From NCBI RefSeq assembly GCF_004664715.2, contig NC_051066.1, forward strand, positions 76,171,147-76,235,146: DNA of 64,000 nt, written 5' to 3'. The notes below the pieces were generated by a model. That model did no database searches. It was not told the DNA's origin and saw nothing but the letters and a program-made list of their open reading frames with translations. A program made the translations under genes and the position numbers. Source of the stretch: Peromyscus leucopus. Its lineage: Eukaryota > Chordata > Mammalia > Rodentia > Cricetidae. Shown here piece by piece: positions 36,337 through 46,095 of this stretch (position 1 is the first letter of the stretch; each line of letters starts with the position of its first letter).

Positions 36337-36649
36337 TTTTTAAGATTGACTATTAGGATTCAATAATCTATTAAGGAGCTAATTCCTGGAGAAAACTCAT
36401 TCTCTTTCCCTCAGCAGCCACTAGATGATTGTAACTCTTCATCTAGAGTTGGGGTCTTGAGAAATTTTGCCATTTTTGTTGGCATATTATTGGTGTGGTC
36501 ATTATGCAGATCTTTTTTTTATGTAACCATATTGTCTAAATTTCATGGTGCAGCATTCCTGTCATGTCTATAAGACACTACTGCTGTCAGGAATCCTGGT
36601 TGTCTAGCTCTTACAACTTTCTTCCTCCTCTTCCATAATGTTCCCATAA

Positions 36650-36860
36650 CCTTAGGTATAGGAGTTGTGTTATTGACAGATACTATTTCTATATCCATTT
36701 AACACATGAGAAACCTGAGAACTAAGTGCTTCTCTAGGATCACAATATTAACAAGTGGCAAAGACTAAATTTGATGTGAAATATAAAACTTACCAGACAA
36801 TGACTATTCACTATCACCATCAACATAGCCTTATACTCAAAAAGCTTGCTATTTACTAAG
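36650..36860 (-). repeat. MIR SINE
   Basis: TCCATTTAACACATGAGAAACCTGAGAAC, CTAGGATCACAATATTAACAAGTGGCAAAG and AAATTTGATGTGAAATA are the MIR reverse complement in order. Confidence 0.65.
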
Positions 36861-37354
36861 CAAATGGCAGTAAGGTTTGGCTGGGTGGAAAGAACCAAAG
36901 AAGAAAACAATGGACAAAGGCTATAAGCAAAAGTTTTAAAGGGGGGCATTTTTAGCCTTCTTCTGCCAGCACATTGTTTTTGCTCTTACATGAATCAAAC
37001 CCTCATTACAATGTTGTTTATAAATAAAGACAGCTTTGAGTAGATATTTGGACCCCTCTCTAGTCATCCTCTTTATAAGCTATGGGCTGAGTAGGTACCA
37101 TTCTCAAGGTCACACTACCTAATTTTTTTTTTTTCATTTTAGCGTTTCTTACCAGAGAAACAACCAATAGAGAAGTGACTCTATAAATAGCTGGGAGCCA
37201 GGAAACTGAATCATTTCACATGAATACATATACCCAATCATGATGTTGTTATTTAAATACACATGGATTTTGTCTATTGTATATCAATAAAACTGTTTTT
37301 AAAATAAATGTATGTGGGACTAAAGTCTTATTTACATACACCATGGCATTAAAA

Positions 37355-37545
37355 AAAGACACCTGACCTCTGTGGACTCTGAGGTTCCCTTATCTATAAG
37401 ATGAGAACAGTGATTTTTTTAAGTATACATTAGAGATCTGGCAAGGCTCTATGACATACAATATGAAGACATCAACCCTTGAAATAATCGATAACAGTGT
37501 CTACCCAGAGGGATATTATGAGGATCAAATGAACTCTGTGAAGGA
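37355..37545 (+). repeat. MIR SINE interrupted by ~80 bp
   Basis: CTGACCTCTGTGGACTCTGAGGTTCCCTTATCTATAAGATGAGAACAGTG is MIR in sense, then about 80 bp of other sequence, then TGTCTACCCAGAGGGATATTATGAGGATCAAATGA resumes the consensus. Confidence 0.7.
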
Positions 37546-37559
37546 TTTTTCAGACATCC

Positions 37560-37900
37560 ACAAACACTCAATTTTCACTGGAGCAAGTTCAGGAGATAAA
37601 ATACTTGGCAATGAAGAACATATTCCTTTACTGATGAAGCTTACAGTGTAGTCTTAAGATAAATGAACACAGAAGAATTGTATTCACTTACACAGTGCTA
37701 ACTACTAAGAAGAGGATATAGCTAATATCCTCTATGAAGCTGGGGATGCAAAGCTGCTTTGAAGAGGCAAACCATGAATGGCCTCACCAAGTAAGTGACA
37801 TTTGAGCAGGGCCCTGAATGATCTAAAGGACCTGGCTACAGAAAAGTCTAGAAGTATCACATCCCAGAAAAATAAGCAGCAAACACCATTTCAACCAGGT
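37560..37900 (-). repeat. L2 LINE 3'-end remnant
   Basis: TGATGAAGCTTACAGTGTAGTC, ATCCTCTATGAAGCTGGG, AAGTGACATTTGAGCAGGGCCCTGAATGA follow the reverse complement of the L2 3' region (GGAGGTGACATTTGAGCAGAGACCTGAATGA). Confidence 0.65.
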
Positions 37901-38036
37901 AAAAATCTGACTTCTGAAAACAAGAAGAAAGCCACTGAAGCTGAAGCAGAGTGAATGGGGGGAGCATTGGGGAAAGAGAAACAGAAGGAAACATGAAACT
38001 GATCACATGTGTCCTTGTGCACTGAGAAAGGGAACA

Positions 38037-38421
38037 TGTTAGATAGTGCTTTGTCACTGTGACAAAATATCTGAGAAAAACGACCTAAAGTAGGAAAGAC
38101 TTGTTTCACCTTCTACCTCCAGTTCATGATATGCTAGTTCCACAGTTGCTGGAGAGGAGCAAAGGACAAGATGTCAAGAGCATGTGGAGAGCCAAGGTTG
38201 GCTATCTTATGGTAGCCAGGAAATAGAATCAAGGGGGAATGTTTGCAGACCAGACATCCTCCACAGTCACATCCCCAGCAACTTACTTCCTACAAAACCC
38301 AACTTTCTAGTTTTCATCATTCTCAATACTGGCAGCAGATTATTGATCCGATGTGGTCATTTTAATAGTAGAAGCACAAATGCTAAGAAATGGGGGCAGG
38401 CAAAGTTTATATTTTAACACA
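38037..38421 (-). repeat. MaLR-like LTR remnant
   Basis: GCTTTGTCACTGTGACAAAATATCTGAGAAAAACGACC, GTAGCCAGGAAATAGAATC, CACAGTCACATCCCCAGCAACTTACTTCCTAC follow an old mammalian LTR-like element (TGTCACTGTGACAAAATACCTGAGATAAACAAC ... CAGTGACCTACTTCCTCC). Boundaries approximate. Confidence 0.55.
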
Positions 38422-38851
38422 GCTCTTAGAAAATAAATTGACTCAACCATATATTAGTAATATACCATTATTGTATTTTCTCAATCATGATTGTGTGTTT
38501 TTATTGGTTTAAATTTTTCTTAGTTTCAAAGCCAAAATATGAGGCTACTTTGACAAAAATGTACCATGTGCTAAAAATTTTTCTATATATAAAGTAACAT
38601 TTAATCTCCTTAACATTATCTATATAGCAAAGTAATAGCCATTGATTACTGGTTACTCATTTGTATTTGATCTCGGGTCTAGTTGAATAATGACTGAATA
38701 ATTCATCAATTTGATTGAATTAATTGATTCCTTAAAAATTTAGCCTCTTTGTGATTGAAACAACCTGGGCTAAGAAGAAAGAAAATCCTGCTAATTTCCC
38801 ATAATGCTTAGCTCTATGATTTTGTAACTGAGATATGAAAACCCTGCTATT
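38422..38851. other. Unique AT-rich sequence
   Basis: Nothing recognised immediately upstream of the nested L1/ERV locus. Confidence 0.5.
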
Positions 38852-38868
38852 GAAAGTGATGTGCTCCA
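38852..38868. repeat. L1 target-site duplication, left copy
   Basis: GAAAGTGATGTGCTCCA is repeated perfectly at 43,319-43,335. The two copies bracket the L1 together with the element nested in its tail, which fixes the boundaries of the composite. Confidence 0.95.
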
Positions 38869-40635
38869 GACACTGAGAGCAACAATTAATGAATGGGACC
38901 TCCTCAAACTGAGAACGTTCTGTAAGGCAAAGGACACAGTAAATTGAACAAAATGACAGCATACAGAATGGGAAAAGATCTTCACCAACCCCACATCTGA
39001 CAGAGGGCCGATCTCCAAAATATATTTTAAAAACTCAAGAAACTAGACATCAAAAATACCAAACAATTCAATTTAAAATTGGGCTACAGAGCTAAACAGA
39101 GAATTCCCAACAGAAGAATCTCAAATGGTTGAAAGACACTTAAGGAATTGCTCAACATCCTTAGTCATCAGGGAAATGCAAATCAAAACAACTCTGAGAT
39201 ACTATCTTACACCTGTCAGAATGGCTAAGATCAAAAACACTGATGACAGCTTATGTTGGAGAGGATGTGGAGCAAGGGGAACAATCTTCCACTGTTGGTG
39301 GGAGTGCAAACATGTACAGCCACTTTGGAAATCAGTATGGCAGTTTCTCAGAAAATTGGGAATAAGTCTTCCTCAAGACCCAGCTATACCACTCTTGGGC
39401 ATAATTCCCAAAGAATACTCAATCATACCACAAGGACACGTGTTCATTTTTGTTCATAGGAGCATTATTCATAATATCCACAACCTGGCAACAACCTAGG
39501 TGCCCCTCAACCAAAGAATGGATAAAGAAAATGTGGTACATGTACACAATGGAGTACTACTCAGCAGTAAAAAACAATGACATCATGAAATTGGCAGGCA
39601 AATGGATGGAATTAGGAAATATCATCCTGAGTGAGGTAACCCAGACTCAGAAGGACAAACATGGTATGTACTCACTCATAAGTGGATACTAGATATAAAG
39701 CAAAGGATAACAAGACTACAACCCACAGTTCCAGAGAAGCTAGCTAATAAGGAGGATCCAAAAAGGGATGAATGGATTGCCCTGGGAAGGAGAAATATAT
39801 GAGATCTTCATGAGTAAATTGGGGATGAGGGGTGGGCAATAGAGGATAGGAGATGAGGGATGAGAACATAAGGGAACATTATGGTTGAGTTGGAACAGAG
39901 ATGGAGTGGAAGAGCAATGAAAGAGATACCATGATAGAGGGAGACATCATGGGGTAGGTAGAAACTGGATGATAGGGAAGTTCCCAGGAATCCACAAGGA
40001 TAACCCTAGATTAGACTACTAGCAATAATGGAGAGGGTGCCTGAACTGGCTTACCCTAATAATCAGATCGGTGAATACCCTAACTGTCATCATAGAGCCT
40101 TTCTCCAGTAACTAATGGAACCAGATGCAGAAGAGATCCACAGCCAAACACCAGGCCGAGCTCCAGGAGTCCAGTTGAAGAAAGGGAAGAGGGATTCTAT
40201 GAGCAAGAGGCATCAAGATTATGATGGGGAAACCTACAGGGACAACCAAACCAAACTAGTGGGAACTCATGAAATTTAGATCAACAGCTGTGGAGCCTGC
40301 ATGGGACTATACTAGGCCCTCTGCATAGCAAGCCAGTTGTGAAGCATGATCTGCTTAAGGGGCCCCCTGGTAGTAGGACAGAATCCATCCCTGGTGCATG
40401 AGCAGGCCTTTTGGAGCTCATTTCTATGATGGGACACCTTGCACACAGCCTTGAGGCAAGGGGAGGGGCTTGGACTTGCCTCTACTAGGTGTGCCTCCAC
40501 ATGGGAGGCCTTGCCTTCTTGTGGGAGGGAATAGGGAGTGGGTTGAGAGGGGGAGGGGAGTGATGTGGGAGGAGGGAAGAGAGGGATCTTTGGTATGTAA
40601 AATGAATTAAAAAACATTCTTAATAAAAATGATTC
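38869..40635 (+). mobile_element. 5'-truncated L1 (Lx-type): ORF2 end plus 3' UTR
   Basis: Begins within ORF2 and continues through the ORF2 stop near 39,692. The 3' UTR is characteristic of rodent Lx L1s (AGCAAAGGATAACAAGAC, GAGGGAGACATCATGG, TTCCCAGGAATCCACAAGGA, TCCAGTAACTAATGGAACCAGATGC, GGTATGTAAAATGAATTAAAAAA). The tail TAATAAAAATGATTC is interrupted at 40,635 by a second insertion and resumes as an A-run at 43,311-43,318, just before the right target duplication. It is therefore a complete 5'-truncated insertion, older than the ERV copy nested in it. Confidence 0.93.
38871..39692 (+). pseudogene. L1 ORF2 C-terminal remnant (frameshifted)
   Basis: This is the last ~270 codons of the L1 ORF2 protein, the reverse transcriptase/endonuclease of LINE-1. 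An open segment at 39,125-39,499 carries the family motifs [29 protein letters not shown] and [13 protein letters not shown]. The frame then shifts between about 39,450 and 39,499 and continues at 39,450-39,692 with WIKKMWYMYTMEYYSA and WMELGNIILSEVTQTQKD. The catalytic reverse transcriptase and endonuclease domains are absent because the insertion is 5' truncated. It is non-functional. Confidence 0.93.
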
Positions 40636-40869
40636 GGAGACTGCAGTGACCGCCAGGAGAAGAGCATGTAGAGACGCCGGTAAGCCACCAGCCACGTGGC
40701 AAGGTATAGATTTATAGAAATGGGTTAATTTAAGATAAAAGAACAGTTAGCAAGAAGCCTGCCATGGCCATACAGTTTATAAGTGATATAAGCGTCTGAG
40801 TGATTATTTTATAAGTGGATTGTGGGACTGCGGGGCTTGGGGAACCTGGAGAGAAGCCCTCCAGCTACA
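40636..40869 (+). repeat. 5' R-U5 portion of the ERV copy
   Basis: R spans 40,636-40,785. U5 spans 40,786-40,869 and ends in CTACA, the expected CA terminus of an LTR. U3 is missing, so this end has no promoter of its own. Confidence 0.82.
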
Positions 40870-40871
40870 AA

Positions 40872-40889
40872 TGGCGCCCAATGGCTCGA
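40872..40889 (+). promoter_or_regulatory. Primer-binding site, tRNA-Lys type
   Basis: TGGCGCCCAATGGCTCGA lies two bases after the U5 end. The first nine bases TGGCGCCCA match the 3' end complement of tRNA-Lys used by betaretrovirus-like (ERVK) elements. The second half has drifted. It identifies the strand and class of the element. Confidence 0.8.
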
Positions 40890-43012
40890 GTTTCCACCTT
40901 AAACCTGAGAATATTTAATAACCAATTCTAAACAGAGCCAAAACCAGGTTCCTGCTTCTTGTCTCATACGGGCAGCTAGATGCGGCAAAACGCAAGTTTG
41001 GACACTGGCGGGTCTGCGGTGCGTTTGACTGGCAGTATGGCGGAAATGAGGCATCTGCCAGCGGCAAATTAAGCTGTGTGGTAGATTTAGTCTTTACTAG
41101 TATTTAAAAAAAAAAAAAAAAAAAAAAAAGAGGTTTCTGGGCTACACGCTGCTTTGATAAAAGCTTAGACCCACTATTTCTGAGACTTGATGACTCCCAG
41201 AGCTGGCAGAAAACGTACCACTGCCATGTTGGGAAGCTGAAGGGGGCGGAGCCAGCAGCCACAGCGCCGTTTCGGGCTTACAATGGTACAGTTTAAAGCA
41301 ATAGGCTCAAGGCTCAAGGTAATATAAAACATAAGCCACATAAAGATGGCTACCACACAGAGAATCTGGATTATGTTCTCTTTGATATTCATAACTAAAG
41401 AAAAACATTTGATTACAAAAGCTGTTGAGTTATGCCAAAATGTATATTTTAAAGGTACCTTGACTTCAAAATTTGGATATAAGGATATGTTACTTTGGAA
41501 AAGAGGTTCTGCTTTTGTTTCCACAGAAAGCCAGAGGCTGTGGACTTGTTCCAGATTAAGATACATCAGGTTTCACCAGCCAAGACCCCCTGAAAGGACT
41601 CCGATGACACCATGGCCCAGATGATCCAACATCCAGATCGGTTTCAAGGCAACTGGTTCACACAATACAGCCTCACGGACTACCCCATAGGTCTAAAATT
41701 TTCTTTGCGTCCCCATAAGATACAGCGCCCACCTCCAGCAGGAAGTAGTAAGAGATGCTACGCCCAAATTCCCAAATATACCAAGCTGGCTTTAGAGGTG
41801 GAATTGGCTCACTCCCCCTCTAAACCCAGACATATTGCTTTAAAAAAAAAAATGGTTAAGTGATTCTTGTGTCCCAAATCAGAAGAGCCCTCTGGTGTGG
41901 GACAGAGAAAAACCAATATTTTTATTTAAAACAGGTTGATTATAAATGTGATCTCTTTCTAAAAAAGAAAAGGGGATATGATATATAGGAGGATATGGAG
42001 ATGATAAGATAAAAGGGTAGATTAATGAACCTACTTTTAAAGAATAACTTGTTTAAAATGTTTTACATTGGTATAGATTTTAGTTTATGTTTAAAATGTT
42101 TTACATTGGTATAGATTTTGGTTCATTGATACAGACTTGAGGTTGATTTTGTTATACTGTACTATATATATGTATATATTTCTATTCTTGTTTGAGGTAT
42201 TGTGTTTATATAACTCATTTAAAATTGTAATGGATAATTAAAAAATAGATTAATAATTAGTCATCTATGATAATCATATCTGTAGCCATGATAGTTAAGT
42301 CTTCTAGGTATACATAGATATATTTCAGATAGATAGGTAATCTTCAAACACTTCATAGACCTGGAGAATATGGCATTTAAATAACTTAGAATTCTGTTGA
42401 TGTGAGACACAATTGCTCCTGGCTGCACCAATTGATCCCGAGAGAATGTTGGGCTTCTAAGACATTTCCATTTGGAAGTTTGTCTTTTTGGCACAAAATG
42501 GCCTACTGGGCAAAGAACTGCCCTTGCCTTGACGGCTGACAGTACAAATGCAATGCTGTCCTTTCTGGACAAGCGGGACACAAGGAAAGCGACCACTGTA
42601 CTCTGCCAAGACAGGGTAAGATGGTCTCTCAGAATTCCTGCTTCTGAAAATGGTCTGTCAGATACTCTAGGCCTGTAGCCAATTTGAATGCACCAACAAT
42701 GCTGAGAAACATCAGGTGACTGTCCAGGCTGCCAGCTGTCTTGGTCTACTCTTGCAAGATTCCCGAAGTTGCTTGCATCCGTCTACCATTTCTCAGGTAC
42801 CATTATGTTCCTTCTCAGGTCTTTGATGTGGTTGAAGGCTAGATAGTCATAATTTCCTCAGTTATGATAAAAGATAAGTTAGCTATAAAACCTTAAACTC
42901 ACAAATATAAGATAGATAGGACATCTTCTTTAATATTGTAACTATAATTCTTGCTCGGTAATTGTTTTGTTATATGTAATTTTACCATGTTAAAGTTAAA
43001 ACCTTCCTTTTT
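40890..43012 (+). other. Non-coding internal region of the ERV copy
   Basis: About 2.1 kb between primer site and polypurine tract. The longest sense frames are 92 codons (41,346-41,624) and 83 codons (41,612-41,863), overlapping and without protease, reverse transcriptase, integrase, capsid or envelope motifs. It holds a pure A tract at about 41,107-41,128, a second polypurine tract (AAAAAAGAAAAGGGGA, 41,961-41,976) and a 38-bp tandem duplication. The parent family was therefore probably non-autonomous and used proteins from a relative. Confidence 0.7.
42050..42125. repeat. 38-bp tandem duplication inside the ERV internal region
   Basis: TGTTTAAAATGTTTTACATT starts at 42,050 and again at 42,088. 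The 38-bp units differ at only a few positions (TTAGTTTA versus TTGGTTCA at the end). Confidence 0.92.
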
Positions 43013-43034
43013 AAAAAAAAGAAGAAAGGGGAAG
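43013..43034 (+). promoter_or_regulatory. Polypurine tract of the ERV copy
   Basis: An A-run followed by GAAGAAAGGGGAAG directly precedes the LTR start TGCTGTGGATATC. This is the expected plus-strand primer position. Confidence 0.85.
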
Positions 43035-43292
43035 TGCTGTGGATATCACTCTATGTAAATAAAACACTGATGGCCAATGACCAGGCAGGAGGTAGGTGGG
43101 ACAAGGAGAGAGGAGAATTCTGGGAAGCGGAAGGCTGAGGAGAGAGACTGCAGCGACCACCAGGAGAAGAGCATGTAGAGACGCCGGTAAGCCACCAGCC
43201 ACGTGGCAAGGTATAGATTTATAGAAATGGGTTAATTTAAGATAAAAGAACAGTTAGCAAGAAGCCTGCCATGGCCATACAGTTTATAAGTG
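43035..43292 (+). repeat. 3' U3-R portion of the ERV copy
   Basis: U3 (43,035-43,142) starts TGCTGTGGATATCACTC as in the solo LTR at 10,611 and includes GGCCAATGACC (CCAAT-type box) and TGTAAATAAAACAC. R (43,143-43,292) ends at the A tail. U5 is absent, consistent with polyadenylation at the end of R. Confidence 0.85.
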
Positions 43293-43318
43293 AAAAAAAA
43301 AAAATGATTCAAAAAAAA
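43293..43318 (+). repeat. A tail of the ERV copy, short duplication and residual L1 tail
   Basis: A12 (43,293-43,304) closes the ERV copy. TGATTC repeats the pre-insertion L1 sequence, and A8 plus a final base are the original L1 tail before the right 17-bp duplication. Confidence 0.85.
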
Positions 43319-43335
43319 GAAAGTGATGTGCTCCA
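43319..43335. repeat. L1 target-site duplication, right copy
   Basis: Perfect 17-bp match to 38,852-38,868. Confidence 0.95.
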
Positions 43336-44122
43336 AGGATAGCAGAAGTCTAGAATAAAACCCTTTTAAAAGGTTTTATTTTTCTTTAATAATTTGATAA
43401 GGAGAGAAGGGGCTATTAAAACAACTACAATTATATACTAAGCAAAGGCTGTCTTTGGGTTCACTGAAATAAAATATCACGTTACCAAGAAATAGAACAA
43501 TGACAGACTACTTTGGATTGCTCTGCTGGACAGACCCCTGGCAACCCTGCACTCCCAAGACTAACCCTCCCACAGCTTTCAAAGCGCAGTTTTCTTGGAG
43601 AGATTGGGAAATGAATGGAAATTGCCACCTACTATACAGAAAGGACAGAGTTTCATAGGTTGAAAAACCTTCAAGCCAAAACCTGGAGGGGGCTCAGAAC
43701 CTCAGTTCATTTCGCATATGCTTCTTTATTATCATAAAAGAGAGACCAAAAAGAGAAAGGCAGCCAGCTCGCACATTCCAGAGCTTCCTGTCAGCCCACT
43801 CTTGCAGTATGTGATACGCAAGTTTGTTCTTTGTTATTATTCAGTAGCAGCCATTCTACCTGAAAGTCAAAAAAGGTGAGGCATTTAGGGAGCAAAGAAA
43901 CTCAGACACATGCTTCAAACATGCCGCACTGTTTTCAGATGGCTCTTGCTGAGCCGCGCTGCGTCTTCTCTCGCCCTGTCCTGCTTTGGGACTCACCCTC
44001 TCTTTACCCACTAAAGGAAAGAAGCAAACAGCAGAGATGAAAGTAAAGCCAGCGGCAGAAGAAAGGATGAGTTTGGCTTTTTTCTGCTTATTTGAAAGGT
44101 GAATGATCTGAATGTGATGCTT
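43336..44122. other. Unique sequence before an orphan A tract
   Basis: No repeat family or gene recognised. It ends in the 26-nt A tract. Confidence 0.45.
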
Positions 44123-44148
44123 AAAAAAAAAAAAAAAAAAAAAAAAAA
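44123..44148 (+). repeat. Orphan poly(A) tract, 26 nt
   Basis: A pure A-run without a recognisable retroelement body upstream. It may mark the 3' end of an unrecognised retrocopy. No target duplication was found by eye. Confidence 0.85.
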
Positions 44149-45163
44149 CCTCAACAGGACTGGAGGGAATGGAAATGTGTCCAGATTTTATTTCTTTTTA
44201 AAAGAGCCGTATAAATACTATCTCATAGCCTTACCCCATGAACTCAAATATAAACAGCAAAGTCTTGCCCAGTAATCATGGGATTAAAGGGCTACAGAGG
44301 ACAGACACTGCCAAATAAGACCCCTCCCTCCAAAAAAATTGAGTCTTAAGTAAGTTTTCCATTCCCAAGACATACACTGCCCGACTGCCCGCCTCCACCC
44401 CACTCTACACACATTGTATGATGACTCTTATTTCCTGCAAAACAACTGCTCTGAAATTGCTCTTTTTGAGATTTTTTTTCTTTACTCCTTTGTATCTAAG
44501 GTATATCAATCATATTACAGCATTGCCTTTGGGCAATACCCGATATTCTATTTTATTTATTCATTTAATTTTACTTAGAAATCAATCCACTAACATATAC
44601 AATATAATGAGAGTGTTTTATTACATTCATATAAGCTCCTAAATAACATATGGCCTAATTATTTCACTTGTAAAGATTATGAATAATTTGCTACATTATA
44701 TACTACCTTGGGGAATTTGAGATTAACTCATAATAGGGTCACCAATTTTCACTTAAGTTGTTGTATATTGCTACGGTGCAATCATTTTTAAAGCCATGTA
44801 AGATCTTATACAAATAAAACTTCCATTTTTTTCTCAGTTGTCATTAAGTTTCTCCCAATTGTTTTGATAATTAACAGAGCTGTTACTAAGTTTCTTCTAA
44901 GTCATGCCTTCTGCAGGACTTTATATAAAAGTTCTTTAGAATAAAACCATGCTCTTAGATGTCATTGGGCTTTGTATTGATTTGGTTAGATTTACTCAGT
45001 CAGTGTTATACTACTCCCAACAACAACAAAAACATTAAGAAAGTAATTAGTACACATAAGTTCATGACACAGAACTGCCACATGGGTTTCACTTCAAGCA
45101 TGAAGACAAAACATCTTTCTGCTTTGTGACTCAAGATGATTTTAATGAAGAACTGTCATCTTC
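44149..45163. other. AT-rich sequence, possible decayed LINE
   Basis: Stretches such as TTTCTCCCAATTGTTTTGATAATTAACAGAGCTG (about 44,850-44,885) weakly resemble the complement of L1 ORF2, but the match is too poor to call. Confidence 0.3.
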
Positions 45164-45514
45164 TGTCTTTGTCACTGTTTTATTGCTGTGAAGAGACACC
45201 ATGAACAAGGCAAATCTTATAAAGGAAAGTATTTCTTACAGGTGTGGAGTGTTAGTCCATTATATTCATGGTCAGGAGCAAACAGACATAATGCTGGAGC
45301 AGCAGCTAATAGCTTTAGATCCTCAGAGAGAGACAGAGAGAGTATAGGCTTTTTAATCCTCAAAGACCACCTTCTGTGATACACATTGTCCTACAAGGCC
45401 ACACCCACTCCAACAAGGCCACAGCTCCTAATCCTTTCCAAACAGTTCCACTAATAGAGACAAAGCATTCAAATATATAAGTTGATGGATGGCATTCTCA
45501 TTCAAACTACCATA
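45164..45514 (-). mobile_element. LTR-like rodent repeat, inverted relative of 23,343-23,626
   Basis: TTTTATTGCTGTGAAGAGACACCATGAACAAGGC, TCTTATAAAGGAAAG, ACACTCCAACAAGGCCACAGCTCC-type phrases and AAAGCATTCAAAT are the complement of the 23,343 family, longer by about 70 bp. No clean duplication. Terminal CA appears eroded to TA. Confidence 0.7.
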
Positions 45515-45899
45515 TCCCCCATACATGCCATAATGCATATCACCATATGTGTCCCACAAGGTAACATGTGAATTAAAATTGGAATATTGAATAAATACAA
45601 ATCAACAACCAGAGACATATTGCATCGATTCCTACCTAATTCTGGAACAACTTGGACGTTCTTTGTTAATAATCTTGCATAATGATGCACAAGCAATAGT
45701 CTTAAGTGCTTACATGATATGAATCCACACATATGCTAATTTAAATGATTCAGATGATAATGTTTAACTGAGTACACTTCTCCTTAGTTTTTTATTGGTT
45801 CAGACTCCACACAGACTTGGGGGAAGTCAGCAAATGGGCCATAGTAGCAGAACAGAAGCAATAGTACAAGCTAACATTCCAAGAACATTTGCTACCTTA
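45515..45899. other. Unique sequence, no recognisable feature
   Basis: Nothing recognised. Confidence 0.5.
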
Positions 45900-46095
45900 T
45901 ATTATTGTATGCAACTCCTATCTGTTTACTAATTCTATAAATGAAACAAACCATTAAGCATGATCTTTATCATTTCCATTTGTTGATGCAGACACTAAGA
46001 CACTAAAAATTAAACTCTCTTCCCCTGGTTGTACATTTAGCAAATTACAGAAGTGGAATCCAAATCCAAGAACTCTGACTCCAAAGCACAGCTTA
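45900..46095 (-). repeat. MIR SINE
   Basis: TTTCCATTTGTTGATGCAGACACTAAGACAC, GCAAATTACAGAAGTGGAATCCAAATCCAAG and CTCTGACTCCAAAGCACAGC follow the MIR reverse complement. Confidence 0.7.

Larger units (their letters stand above)
40636..43304 (+). mobile_element. Processed (L1-retroposed) copy of a non-coding ERVK-class RNA: R-U5-PBS-internal-PPT-U3-R-poly(A)
   Basis: The 5' end lacks U3 and starts at GGAGACTGCAGTGACC. The 3' end lacks U5 and stops at ACAGTTTATAAGTG followed by A12. The two terminal repeats are both 150 nt (40,636-40,785 and 43,143-43,292) and differ at two to three positions. Between them lie U5, a tRNA-Lys-type primer site, about 2.1 kb of internal sequence, a polypurine tract and U3. 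The flanks end in ATGATTC on both sides (40,629-40,635; 43,304-43,310), preceded by A-runs, as expected for L1 endonuclease at a TTTT/A site. This is the layout of retroviral-type genomic RNA reverse transcribed by L1, not of an integrated provirus. An alternative is two coincidental deletions of a normal provirus, which would not explain the A tail or the exact R boundaries. No gag, pol or env coding region is recognisable. Confidence 0.82.

Noticed and set aside
40312..40695. 127-codon minus-strand frame
   Set aside because: It is antisense to the L1 3' UTR and crosses the L1/ERV junction, so it cannot be an ancestral gene.
41174..41566. 130-codon minus-strand frame in the ERV internal region
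   Set aside because: It is antisense to the element as defined by primer site and polypurine tract, and has no motif.
40636..43304. Ordinary provirus with two LTRs
   Set aside because: The left side lacks U3, the right side lacks U5 and an A tail follows. The structure fits an RNA copy better.
44475..44905. Antisense L1 ORF2 remnant
   Set aside because: Only short weak resemblances. Not enough to call over AT-rich background.
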